Assembly: GCA_025057275.1 (NCBI GenBank)
Contig: JANWXQ010000020.1
Coordinates: 65,004-129,003, forward strand
Length of the DNA: 64,000 nucleotides
Direction: 5' to 3'
Source: Chitinophagales bacterium
Lineage (GTDB): Bacteria; Bacteroidota; Bacteroidia; Chitinophagales; UBA10324
Within the stretch, counting starts at the first letter, position 1. Every line of letters begins with the position of its first letter. Positions 45,311 to 54,030 of this stretch are shown here, one piece after another. The translations under genes were made by a program, and so were the position numbers. Under the pieces are notes generated by a model. It was not told where the DNA came from and made no database searches. It saw only the letters and a program-made list of their open reading frames with translations.

Positions 45311-46597
45311 ATGCATCGGTGGCTGGGGTGCATACTGTTTGTTGGCTTTGCCCTGCCGGGTTTGGCACAACCAGGTAAAGGCCGATGGGCTGTTGCTGAC
45401 GATGTGCAGCGGGACTCCTTTCATCTGCGGCGTACGTTTTTTCCATGCAGCGTGCCTGAGCATTACGCCCCCGACACCTCCTTACTGCCCGAAAGTCTGG
45501 TCTATCGCATCCGGATTAATGTGCACATCATCAACGACTCCCGCGGCCGGTATAATTTTTCTGAGGCCGAAGGTCGCCGTTGGGTGCAGGACCTCGTGGC
45601 GCAGGCCAACAACCGGCTTGCAGCCAACCAAAAACCATGGCTACCGCAAGGCAACCAAATTCCGGCCTTACCTATTCCCTTTCGCTACGTGCTGACCGGC
45701 CGTCCATACGTCCCCGGCGATGACGGAATTTATTTTCATTACGATGATGAATTGTTTTATATGAATAAAAAGGCCAGGGGTCCCGGCGTGGTAAACAATG
45801 TGTATGATGAGCGTCAGTTTCAGCGCTACGGCATTCAGAAAGATACTGTCATCAATATATTTCTTATTGAACATCATCCCGACAGCCTGTTTAGCCCCAC
45901 GTACAAAGCTTCGCACGACGGCGTGGGAAAATCCAACCATGCCAAGCTGGTTGGTCAGTATCATCTTTCCCGAAAAATCACCCTGTTGCCCAACGGCGAC
46001 ACGTTGCGCTTTACTCCCTGGGAAGCTGCCGGCCTGTTCAATCACGAACTTGGCCATGTGCTTGGTTTGTCGCATACGTGGAATCTGGACGATGGCTGTG
46101 ACGATACTCCGAAACATGCCGGTTGCTGGAATTTCAACGAACCTCCCGGATGCGAAGAGGTGTCCAACAACGTGATGGACTATAATGCCTATCAAAGCGC
46201 TTACACACCCTGTCAGATAGGAAAAATGGTTATGTCTTTTCACCAGGATAAAGGCACCCGTCGCTTCCTGATCCCCGACTGGTGTTCCTATGATCCGCAA
46301 AAGACCTGGGTCATTCCCGGCGGCCGCACCGTGGAGCTGAACCGCTCGCTGGACTGGACGGGTGATATTATCGTGCGGAAGAAAGCCACCCTGGTGGTGC
46401 GCTGCACGTTATCGTTGCCTCCCGAAGCCCGCATCGTCTTGCAGCCGGGTTCAGCCCTGGTAGTGGACGGAGGCCTGATTACCAGCCGCTGTTCCCGACC
46501 CTTTGCCGGTATCTGGTTGCAGGAAAGCCGGCGCCAACGGCCTGCAATTGTCTGGAAAAGACAAGGCACCATTACCCATGCTTTGCATCCTCTTTAA
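45311..46597 (+). CDS. Exported zinc metalloprotease, M43/pappalysin-like
   Basis: A 428-residue protein with a signal peptide ending near GLAQP. The metzincin zinc site is clear: HELGHVLGLSH (about residues 245-255), with the Met-turn in NNVMDYNAYQ about 40 residues later. Cysteine pairs around it (DDGCDDTPKHAGCW, CEEVSNNVMDY) fit the cytophagalysin/pappalysin M43 family. The C-terminal 90 residues have a regular beta pattern with WVIPGGRTVELN and GSALVVDGG, an adhesion-like parallel beta segment. I see no T9SS sorting domain, so it may stay in the periplasm or leave another way. Confidence 0.8.
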   Translation: MHRWLGCILFVGFALPGLAQPGKGRWAVADDVQRDSFHLRRTFFPCSVPEHYAPDTSLLPESLVYRIRINVHIINDSRGRYNFSEAEGRRWVQDLVAQANNRLAANQKPWLPQGNQIPALPIPFRYVLTGRPYVPGDDGIYFHYDDELFYMNKKARGPGVVNNVYDERQFQRYGIQKDTVINIFLIEHHPDSLFSPTYKASHDGVGKSNHAKLVGQYHLSRKITLLPNGDTLRFTPWEAAGLFNHELGHVLGLSHTWNLDDGCDDTPKHAGCWNFNEPPGCEEVSNNVMDYNAYQSAYTPCQIGKMVMSFHQDKGTRRFLIPDWCSYDPQKTWVIPGGRTVELNRSLDWTGDIIVRKKATLVVRCTLSLPPEARIVLQPGSALVVDGGLITSRCSRPFAGIWLQESRRQRPAIVWKRQGTITHALHPL

Positions 46598-46609
46598 CGA
46601 AATGCGACC

Positions 46610-47590
46610 ATGACGCCTAAAGTAGTTGCCGGTATCGATCTGGGGGGAACCCATACCAAGCTGGGACTGGTCTCTGACCGGGGTCATATACTTTGGCGTC
46701 ATCAGATTGCCACCACCGACTTTGCCGAACCACAGACTTTTGCCGATGCCGTTGCTGCATTACTGCTTCAGGCTGCAGAACGACAACAGATGCAATTAGT
46801 CGGACTGGGCATCGGAGCTCCCAACGGAAATCCGCTTACCGGCACCATTGCCTTTGCGCCTAACCTGCAATGGAAGGGCACCATTCCCATGGTTGCCTTA
46901 TTGCAGGAACGGCTGCAGCTTCCGGTTTGCTTGACCAACGATGCCAAAGCGGCAGCCTTGGGCGAAAAGTATTTTGGAGCCGCCGCAGAATTCAATGATT
47001 TCATCGTCATCACTTTAGGCACAGGCCTGGGAAGTGGCATCTTTTCTGGTGGTCGTCTGGTTTACGGGCATGATGGCTTTGCCGGTGAGCTGGGTCATGT
47101 TACCATCAGGCACGACAGCAACCGGCGCTGTGGCTGTGGCAGATGGGGATGTTTGGAAACCTATGTATCCAACAGCGGACTACTGACTACTTACCAGGAA
47201 ATCCTTCAACGCCTGCAGTTGCAGGAAGTTCATCAGTCGGTCCATAGCGATGCAGCAGCCATTTACCAACTGGCACAAACCGGTTTTGGTCCAGCCCAAA
47301 TGGCCTTTGAACACTTCGGCAACATGTTAGGTGAAGGCCTGGCCTTGGCTGTTCAGTTGCTTCGGCCTGCTGCTGTTTTTCTTACCGGTGGCCTTTCGCA
47401 GGCATCGGAACTGTTTTTACCCGCCGTTATGGATTCCCTTCATGCCCATGTGCTTCCCATCTTCCAAGGAAAAATTCCCGTCACTCCTTCAGCGCTGCCG
47501 CCCGGCGATAGTGCCGTACTGGGGGCGGCCTCGCTAGTCTGGCAACAGCACGACGGCCTGTTCCGGTCTGCTGTCAGTGCACCTGTTTAA
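46610..47590 (+). CDS. ROK family sugar kinase (glucokinase-like)
   Basis: A 326-residue cytoplasmic ROK kinase. It has the phosphate-binding VAGIDLGGTHTKLGLV, the catalytic Asp in LTNDAKAAALGE, the LGTGLGSGIF loop, the zinc/ROK signature GELGHVTI with CGCGRWGCLE, and the C-terminal VFLTGGLSQASE. Glucose is the likely substrate in Bacteroidota, but ROK specificity (glucose, mannose, N-acetyl sugars) cannot be read from sequence. It is followed 9 nt later by a fragment of a GH92 mannosidase gene, which hints at a former mannose-related operon. Confidence 0.85.
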   Translation: MTPKVVAGIDLGGTHTKLGLVSDRGHILWRHQIATTDFAEPQTFADAVAALLLQAAERQQMQLVGLGIGAPNGNPLTGTIAFAPNLQWKGTIPMVALLQERLQLPVCLTNDAKAAALGEKYFGAAAEFNDFIVITLGTGLGSGIFSGGRLVYGHDGFAGELGHVTIRHDSNRRCGCGRWGCLETYVSNSGLLTTYQEILQRLQLQEVHQSVHSDAAAIYQLAQTGFGPAQMAFEHFGNMLGEGLALAVQLLRPAAVFLTGGLSQASELFLPAVMDSLHAHVLPIFQGKIPVTPSALPPGDSAVLGAASLVWQQHDGLFRSAVSAPV

Positions 47591-47599
47591 CTTTGAGAC

Positions 47600-47914
47600 A
47601 TGAGTTGCTGGCTGCTGCTGACGCTGCTTTGCCCGTTTTTCAGCTATGTGCAGCATCCGGCTCAATGGGTCAATCCCTTCATCGGCACCGGCGGTCATGG
47701 TCATACCTTTCCCATAGCGGTGAGCCCCTTGGGTATGATGCAGTCGTCGCCCGACACCCGGGCCGACAACAGTTGGGACGGTTGCAGCGCTTGGCTTTTC
47801 ATTGGTCCAGTCGGTTGCCGGTTTGAGCCTGTTAAAATTTTTGCGGGCCAGAACACGTTGCGGTACACCCTCCTGGCATCCGGCTGCCGGCCAATCCGCC
47901 TGGATTTTTTGTGA
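47600..47914 (+). pseudogene. Remnant of a glycoside hydrolase family 92 gene
   Basis: The first about 60 residues after a signal-like start match the N-terminus of GH92 alpha-mannosidases: VNPFIGTGGHGHTFPIA, then SPLGMMQSSPDTRADNSWDG (family consensus as I recall it: a VNP-IGTGGHGHTFPGA segment, then PFGMVQLSPDTR and GWDGCSGY). After GCSA the sequence stops resembling the family and the frame ends at residue 104, where a full protein has over 700. The rest of the gene is gone rather than shifted into another frame: neither other forward frame shows family motifs before the next gene. This looks like a large deletion. It starts 9 nt after the ROK kinase stop, so the original gene was probably in that operon. 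Confidence 0.65.
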
Positions 47915-47944
47915 TGAAATTTTGGTTGATTAAATTTTTCATAA

Positions 47945-48943
47945 ATGGCTCGTTGGACTTTGCGTTTTTTTTTGCTGAGCTGGGCTGCAGCCTGTGGCTT
48001 AACTGACATTCGGGCTCAGACCATTTTGGACCGGTTTTTTGCTCCGGACCGTTTTGCTTTTGACACAGCCTACCTCCGGCAACCCAGCATCTGGTCGGGC
48101 AGGTTATATATGGTGAACAAGCATTTGTCTTCAAAGACAGGACCACTGTTTTCCGGTCCGCACTTATCTTATGATCCCGACCGAATCGTATCCGCGGGTC
48201 TTGGAGTTTCCTAACGGCAGGTTGCCCTGGACCTGGGCGTTGGGGTCTGGCGCTTACGGCGCGACCCCACAGAAAAAACGTTATCTATCCACTTCATGGG
48301 CCAACTGTTTTACGGACCGCATCTCTTGCACATGAACGGACAACTGAACAAAGGGTATCTGGTTTCTTTTTCCGATTCAAACAACGAAAACCAACAGCAA
48401 TTTCATTCTCAGGGTAAACAGCGCATGCTTTCCCTGTGCTACTGGTATCATTTCAATGGTCTTCGCTACACGGCACTGGCTCCCATGACCGGCACGTTTA
48501 TTCAACGCAAAAGTGCCGGCTCGCCGATAGTCGGTGCTTTTGCCTGGTCAGGCCTGATGTCCGATCCGGAACGGCTTTTTCCGGAGGAAAGTCCCATCAC
48601 ATCAACCATACCCTCCGTTCAAGTAAGCGCATTCAGTGCCGGCCTGTCCGGCGGTTAAGCCCATACGTTCGTGCTTCCTGCATCGCTGTTCCTGCATCTG
48701 GCCGTAGTACCCGGTGTGGGTTTTTCTGTGCTGCAGCAACAGGATCAGTTTGAGCACCGCGATAATCGGAAGATCAGCGTGGTTCCCCATGGAATCGCTC
48801 AGGCGGCTGTGGGCTATTCCGGCCAAACGTATTACGCTATAGGATCAGCCAATTACTATGGTAGCTGGGCTCGTTCAGACCAGGATCAATTTTTTCAATT
48901 TCAATCAGAAAAATTCAAACTGACTTTAGGACGACGCTGGTGA
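47945..48943 (+). pseudogene. DUF4421-like gene with two in-frame TAA codons
   Basis: One reading frame runs from the ATG at 47945 (signal peptide MARWTLRFFLLSWAAACG) to the TGA at 48941, 332 codons, interrupted only by TAA at 48212-48214 and TAA at 48656-48658. Both sides of each stop are coherent protein: LSYDPDRIVSAGLGVS then RQVALDLGVGVWRL; SAFSAGLSGG then AHTFVLPASLFLHLAV. This matches DUF4421, a Bacteroidota outer-membrane beta-barrel-like family. In both places a Tyr (TAT/TAC) would fit the family best, so each TAA could be one substitution. There is no frameshift. TAA is a normal stop elsewhere in the window, so general recoding is unlikely. It ends 1 nt before the convergent MBL gene. 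Confidence 0.65.
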
Positions 48944-49780
48944 TCAGCTAGCCAGATCCGACAACCTAAAACGCTGATCAACGGCAAATCCCTTGTCGGT
49001 GCGCCGGACGGTGCAGGCTTCCGTTTGCGGATCGTGTTCAAAGAACAGGATGAATTGCTCTGACGCCGCCTGCTCCAGCAATTCCTGCTTTTCCTGTAAA
49101 GTGACCAAAGGCCGGATGTCGTAGGCCATTACATAAGGCAATGGAACATGCGCTGCACTGGGAATCAGATCGGCCATGTACACGACGGTGCGACCTTTCC
49201 ATTGCAGAACCGGCAGCACCATGGCTTCCGTATGGCCATACACCGTCTGATATGAAAAACCTTCGCAAATAGTGCCCTGATCGTCTACTAGGTTCAGGCG
49301 TCCGGAAGCTTCAAGGGGAAGAAAGTTTTCCTTGAGAAACGAAGCTTTTTCCCGCGCATTGGGCTGCAGGGCCCAGACCCATTGGCTGCGATGGATGTGG
49401 TATGTAGCCTGGGGAAAGGCAGGCAGCAGGGTATCGTTGATGCGTTCCACCGCTCCTCCGCAGTGGTCAAAATGCAGATGGGTGAGCACCACATCGGTAA
49501 TATCGGCGGGGCCGATGCCCAGCCGCTGCAGGGACTCCTGCAGGGAGCCTCCATGCGGTTCGTAGTGGCGAAAAAATTTTTCCTCTTGCTTGTTGCCGAG
49601 CCCGCAGTCGATGAGCACGCGCTTGTTGCCCTGCTCTACCAGCAGACACCGCAAAGCCCAGGTGCACAGGTTGCGCTCATCGGCAGGGTTTAACGCATTC
49701 CAGATCGTCTTGGGCACCACGCCAAACATGGCGCCGCCATCCAGTTTGAAGTATCCGGCCAATACAGGATAGAGGTTCAT
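48944..49780 (-). CDS. MBL-fold metallohydrolase
   Basis: A 278-residue metallo-beta-lactamase-fold protein. The metal ligands are visible: LTHLHFDHCGG (HxHxDH), a later His in TVYGHTEAMVLP, Asp in VVYMADLIPSAAH and His in LFFEHDPQTEA. The N-terminus (DGGAMFGVVPKTIW) resembles AttM/quorum-quenching lactonase-like and related hydrolases, but the substrate is unknown. No signal peptide. It is 13 nt downstream of ribH on the same strand, and its stop nearly touches the end of the DUF4421 pseudogene. Confidence 0.85.
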   Translation of the reverse strand: MNLYPVLAGYFKLDGGAMFGVVPKTIWNALNPADERNLCTWALRCLLVEQGNKRVLIDCGLGNKQEEKFFRHYEPHGGSLQESLQRLGIGPADITDVVLTHLHFDHCGGAVERINDTLLPAFPQATYHIHRSQWVWALQPNAREKASFLKENFLPLEASGRLNLVDDQGTICEGFSYQTVYGHTEAMVLPVLQWKGRTVVYMADLIPSAAHVPLPYVMAYDIRPLVTLQEKQELLEQAASEQFILFFEHDPQTEACTVRRTDKGFAVDQRFRLSDLAS

Positions 49781-49793
49781 CTGCCTGACCTTT

Positions 49794-50285
49794 TTACGGT
49801 TTTTTTCTGAGTTGATGCCAGAGGTTCAGCATGGATATCAGGGCCTGGGCGGCCTCTGCTCCTTTGTTGCCGTGAGCACCCCCGGCGCGGGCCCGTGCCT
49901 GCTCCAGATGGTCGGTGGTCAACACCCCGAAAATCACGGGGCAGGAACCCCTGACATTCAGCTGCTGCAGCCCGAAGGCTACCGATTGCGCAAGGTATTC
50001 GTGGTGCCGCGTTTCGCCCCGGATGATGCATCCCAGACAAATGATGCCATCGGGTTTGCGCTGCCGCATGGCCAAAGCCGCTGCTGCCGGCAGTTCGAAA
50101 CTTCCCGGAACCGAAAAACGATGGATATTTTTTTTCTTAATTCCTGATTGCTGCAACGTCTGTTCGCAGGCGGCATAGAGCGCGTCGGTTACGTCCTTAT
50201 GCCAGGAGGCCACCAGCACCACCACTTTTGCTGAGCGCGCAAACCGATAGACCGCAGGTGCCTGGTCGTTTTCAGAAGTCTTCAT
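49794..50285 (-). CDS. ribH: 6,7-dimethyl-8-ribityllumazine synthase
   Basis: Penultimate enzyme of riboflavin synthesis, forming large icosahedral or pentameric assemblies. The 163-residue protein has VVVLVASWHKDVTDALYAAC, FSVPGSFELPAAAALAM, GIICLGCIIRGETRHHEYLA and FGVLTTDHLEQARARAGG, all family hallmarks. The ATG at 50285 follows a perfect TAnnTTTG element that lies in the loop of an inverted repeat. Probably co-transcribed with the MBL hydrolase. Confidence 0.96.
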   Translation of the reverse strand: MKTSENDQAPAVYRFARSAKVVVLVASWHKDVTDALYAACEQTLQQSGIKKKNIHRFSVPGSFELPAAAALAMRQRKPDGIICLGCIIRGETRHHEYLAQSVAFGLQQLNVRGSCPVIFGVLTTDHLEQARARAGGAHGNKGAEAAQALISMLNLWHQLRKKP

Positions 50286-50289
50286 ATAA

Positions 50290-50323
50290 AACGAAACTCC
50301 GCCAAAAATAGCGGAGCTTCGTT
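50290..50323 (-). terminator. Inverted repeat between TonB receptor and ribH, with promoter in the loop
   Basis: Arms AACGAAACTCCGC (50290-50302) and GCGGAGCTTCGTT (50311-50323) pair with a single mismatch around an 8-nt loop. On the minus strand the second arm runs into TTTTATAT, so it can act as the terminator of the receptor gene. The loop (50303-50310) reads TATTTTTG on the minus strand, a perfect -7 element 17 nt before the ribH ATG. The sequence may therefore do both jobs. Confidence 0.55.
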
Positions 50324-50341
50324 CAACGATGGGGATAACGC

Positions 50342-52792
50342 TTAAAGCCGCATGCCTACAGAAAACACCACATTGCGACCGTCTCCGGGCCAGATACCGG
50401 GATCGGGAAAAAAGGTGGGGCGCTTGGTGAAATAAGGCTTATCAAACAAATTGGTTATGCTCATTTTCACATTCCAGTTTCCGTAATACCAGGCAGCAAA
50501 AAAATCCCACAGATGATATTCGGGCACCAGTCCCAGTGTGCCGGTCTTGTTGGGTTCACGGGTGTTAAGCGCATCGGCATAGGTTTCACTGACGTAGCTG
50601 TGCATGAGGGTGGCGGAGAAGCCGCGCCAGCGGTAGGTCAGGCCGGAGCGCAGGTTCCAGTCGGGAGCAGACTCCACATGGTTACCCGTTATGTCTATAT
50701 TCTCATTGCCCGAGCGCACAGTTCCTTTGGTGTACCGGGCCTGCATGTAAGCGGAAGAAGTAAACAGCGAAATTCCGCTTAACCCTTCGCGCTGCATCCA
50801 TTGCAGCGGACTGAATTCAAAAAACACCTCCACTCCTTTATTGAAGTTATCTCCGATGTTGGTCTTGTAGAAACGCGTGTTGCCCAGGCTGTCCGTAAGC
50901 ACTACGGTAGTGATGCGGTCTTTGTAGCTCAATCCAAACAGGCTAACATCGTAGTTGAGCCACTTTTTAACCGTTCCGCGAACGCCCAGTTCGCCATTCC
51001 AGCCGGTTACATCTTTCAGATTGGGGTCAATGGAATCGGTGGCGGCCAGCGGTATGATGTCTTTCAGCAACATGGGTCGGTAGGCCTGGCTCCATCCCGC
51101 ATACACATTGCCGGTTGTTGAAAAACGATATTCGGAACGGATACCGGTCAACAGGTAATTGTGATCAATGGTCTGAGGTACCTTTTCATCGGCATAGTAT
51201 TGAATTTTTCCAGATAGGTCGGAAGCGCCCCGTTCCAGACGCAATCCCGGAGTTATGGAAAACCGATCGGTAATGCCGAAGGAATTTTCCACAAACAAGG
51301 CCGAGGTTTTGGAAATCAGGTGCATGTCGCGGCGCCAATCACCGGTAATGGTCAGGTCGTAATCAATTCCGGTGGTTCCCTTTCCGCCGTTAAACCGGTG
51401 CAGATCGTTGTAAATCAGCCGAAGACCGCTGACCAGCCGGTTTTTTAGGCTGGCCAGATCGTACTCATGAGCAACGCGGATCTCAAAGTTGTTGCTGTTG
51501 TACTCATCAATGTCCACCTGCCGCGGATTGTATTGAAGGGTAGCAGCATTGATGGTATCCGGAATGTTGGGCGTGGCCAAGAACAGTACGGAATTTCGAT
51601 TGCCGCGAATTCCGGAAGCTATGATGTTGAGTGTGGTTTGGTCGCTCAGCTTCCAGTTAAAATTCAAGGCAGGCACCCAGATGCGCGGGGCATAGTAATT
51701 CCGGAATCGGGTGGATTGCCGAGGATCTTCATAGAACATGGAATCGGTAAGCGCTCCGGCTAACTGATTGACATAATACATATGACTCAATTCGGCCTTC
51801 AGCGACATTTCAGGAGAGAAATGATAGGTAGCTCCCACATGCCAGGAGTCGTACTGGTAGCGTGCATTTTCCCGGTACGTGTCCGATGTGCGGTGGTTAT
51901 AATAGAAATAATACTCCAGTTTTTTCACCTGACCGCCGCCATCTACAAAGGCGCTGAAGAAATCAAAGCTGCCCCGTGAAACCTGTGTGTGCATGGAGAA
52001 GGGCCGGGTGGTGTCGGGCCGGCTGAGGATGAAGTTGAGCATGCCGCCAAACTGCGCACCGTACTGCAGCGATGCAGAGCCGCGGATCAACTGCACCTGG
52101 TCAACAGCTTCCATAGGCGGATTAAAGTGGTTGGCCGGATAGCCGTACAGGTCGGAATTGATCAGCACATCGTTCATGCGGATATTGAACTCCCAGTTGC
52201 GGTGCGGATCCAAACCCCGCGTGGCGATGTTGAGCGCATTGCCGGTACCGTCAAATTCATACACAAAGGCACCCGGAACGCGGGCAAAAACCGACCGCCC
52301 GTTGTTTTGCATCGTGTTGATGCTGGAGTTTCGTATCTGAATGACTTCGTTCTTGATGCCGGTGGTCAGATAGGTGCCTTTTAGGTCGGGCAGGCGTTGC
52401 ATTTCTTCCATCACCGAAGGCGCCAAAACGGTAATGCCTTCGAGCATGCGGGTGCTGGTTACGCAGTTCAGCTCTGTTACACTGCCTGCCGTAACAGTAA
52501 CTTCCCGGACAAAGGGAACAAAACCCACGCGACTGGCTTTGAGCGTGTATATACCCGCCGGTATTCCGCTGAGCACGTAGTATCCGTCGGCATCGCTGGA
52601 GGTGTTAAACGAGGTGCCGGCCAAATACACCTGAGCGCCGGCAACCGGTTGCTGCAGATCATCGACCACACGACCCCGAATCGTACCGCCTGAGGCCTGG
52701 GCAAGAATTTCCGTTTGACTAAAACCTATGAGTATTATAGAAAAAATGAAATGAAAGAAAGCATCTAAGTAAAATCGTTTCATTTTTCTCAT
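50342..52792 (-). CDS. TonB-dependent receptor, FecA-like
   Basis: An 816-residue outer-membrane transporter. A signal peptide (ending near AQASG) is followed by a carboxypeptidase regulatory-like domain (about 37-115, GTIRGRVVDDLQQPVAGAQV), the plug domain (about 120-240, SVFARVPGAFVYE, ATRGLDPHRNWEF, VQLIRGSASLQYG) and the 22-strand barrel, ending in the aromatic-rich NVVFSVGMRL. The plug resembles ferric dicitrate/siderophore receptors. It is not a SusC-type protein and has no SusD partner. Neither a sigma/anti-sigma pair nor a Fur box was recognised nearby. The second Met (MKRFYL, 9 nt in) is an equally good start. Confidence 0.88.
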   Translation of the reverse strand: MRKMKRFYLDAFFHFIFSIILIGFSQTEILAQASGGTIRGRVVDDLQQPVAGAQVYLAGTSFNTSSDADGYYVLSGIPAGIYTLKASRVGFVPFVREVTVTAGSVTELNCVTSTRMLEGITVLAPSVMEEMQRLPDLKGTYLTTGIKNEVIQIRNSSINTMQNNGRSVFARVPGAFVYEFDGTGNALNIATRGLDPHRNWEFNIRMNDVLINSDLYGYPANHFNPPMEAVDQVQLIRGSASLQYGAQFGGMLNFILSRPDTTRPFSMHTQVSRGSFDFFSAFVDGGGQVKKLEYYFYYNHRTSDTYRENARYQYDSWHVGATYHFSPEMSLKAELSHMYYVNQLAGALTDSMFYEDPRQSTRFRNYYAPRIWVPALNFNWKLSDQTTLNIIASGIRGNRNSVLFLATPNIPDTINAATLQYNPRQVDIDEYNSNNFEIRVAHEYDLASLKNRLVSGLRLIYNDLHRFNGGKGTTGIDYDLTITGDWRRDMHLISKTSALFVENSFGITDRFSITPGLRLERGASDLSGKIQYYADEKVPQTIDHNYLLTGIRSEYRFSTTGNVYAGWSQAYRPMLLKDIIPLAATDSIDPNLKDVTGWNGELGVRGTVKKWLNYDVSLFGLSYKDRITTVVLTDSLGNTRFYKTNIGDNFNKGVEVFFEFSPLQWMQREGLSGISLFTSSAYMQARYTKGTVRSGNENIDITGNHVESAPDWNLRSGLTYRWRGFSATLMHSYVSETYADALNTREPNKTGTLGLVPEYHLWDFFAAWYYGNWNVKMSITNLFDKPYFTKRPTFFPDPGIWPGDGRNVVFSVGMRL

Positions 52793-52887
52793 TTTTTAGT
52801 TAAAAAAACACCTAAAGGGTATTTTGCCTGCAAACCTAACGAGGCCTGCGTAACGCAAAATCCAATAGCTTGTTAATAAGCTGTTAA

Positions 52888-53895
52888 CTAAGGCTTTGCG
52901 CCAGAATAAACCACCAAAGCCAGCTTATCACCGTTGGGACTTACAGCCAGCCGGTAAAACTGGCGCACCGGAGATTGTGAAAAGTCTGCTGCTTTTTCCC
53001 ACAATCCGGATGATTTTTTTTCTTCCTGCTTCTTTGCCTCTTCTTTTCCGGATTTGGCAGGAGGGGCCGGCGTGCGGGTTGTGGGTTGCAGGGCAGGTGT
53101 CTGATACCGATACAGCACCGAACCGCCTCCCATTAAAATGCTGCCATCGGGCATAAAGGCAAAGTCCTCAGCTTCCGCTTCGGCAACAGGCACCAGGTCC
53201 GATATTTTACCTGAGCGACCGTCGTATAGCCGAATGGTCCAGGTTTTCTTGTTCTTATCCACGAAAGCAAGCATGGGATTTTTTCCCGGCACGCGCTGCA
53301 CGCATCGGCCGACGTTTTGGGCAATCGTATCCACACGCCCCGTAGCCACATTTCCTATGGTAAGCACCAGTTCCTCTTCAGATGTCAGCAAAGCCATAGC
53401 CACCCGGTTGTTATCCAGCCAAGTGTAATAGGCGACTCCCAGCAGGCGCGGAAAAAGAGTCTTGCATTCATCATTCACATCGGCACATTTGGCCAGCACC
53501 TGCGTCTGATTGTCTTCCAGAATGCGCACTACAGAAATGTGCGTCTTGTCCGCCATCAGCATCGGAGAAAACTCTGACGTTCGCGGCGTATTGATTACGG
53601 TGAGCGTTCGTCCGGTTGCGAGAATGAACTTGTTGATGTCGGCACGGGGGGTGTCGCTTTCGGCAGGAACTGAAGTATATAGAATGGCGCTGCCATCAGG
53701 GTACCACCAGGGTTGGTTATCGTAGGCCGGGTTCTTGGTGATTTTTCTCGGATTCTCAAAAACCAGCTTGCCTTTGGCATTGGTCGTGATGTCCATCAGA
53801 TAAATATCGGTATCGGGAAGGTCGGGCTGGGCAACGGCCCATGCTGCCATCAGCAGCCCTGCGACAATGCCAAACGAACGGATCCTGCGCTCCAT
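52888..53895 (-). CDS. Exported beta-propeller-like protein (PD40/TolB-like)
   Basis: A 335-residue exported protein (signal peptide ending AVAQP). It has several PD40/WD40-like repeats: NQPWWYPDGSAILYTS, SEFSPMLMADKTHISVV, AFMPDGSILMGGG and LAVSPNGDKLALVV. Before the last repeat is a Pro- and Lys/Glu-rich linker (about 268-290). It is shorter than TolB and lacks its N-terminal domain, so a role in envelope or as a binding protein is only inferred. It ends 95 bp before the TonB receptor gene's start, on the same strand, so it lies downstream of neither operon partner clearly; divergent from acs. Confidence 0.7.
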   Translation of the reverse strand: MERRIRSFGIVAGLLMAAWAVAQPDLPDTDIYLMDITTNAKGKLVFENPRKITKNPAYDNQPWWYPDGSAILYTSVPAESDTPRADINKFILATGRTLTVINTPRTSEFSPMLMADKTHISVVRILEDNQTQVLAKCADVNDECKTLFPRLLGVAYYTWLDNNRVAMALLTSEEELVLTIGNVATGRVDTIAQNVGRCVQRVPGKNPMLAFVDKNKKTWTIRLYDGRSGKISDLVPVAEAEAEDFAFMPDGSILMGGGSVLYRYQTPALQPTTRTPAPPAKSGKEEAKKQEEKKSSGLWEKAADFSQSPVRQFYRLAVSPNGDKLALVVYSGAKP

Positions 53896-54030
53896 AACCG
53901 TGTGTTTGCGCCAAAGTTCTGCAAACCCTAACAGAAACGTAAATCAGGATTCCGGTTGATCAAAAAGTGTTAAAGAAAATTGCATATCCGCCTGTTATTT
54001 TGCCGTGAAAGCTTTTCAACCTACCTGGCC

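Noticed and set aside
47945-48943. Alternative genetic code or selenocysteine/pyrrolysine-type recoding at the TAA codons
   Set aside because: TAA ends other genes in the window (for example clpC and mraZ), and known recoding uses TGA or TAG.
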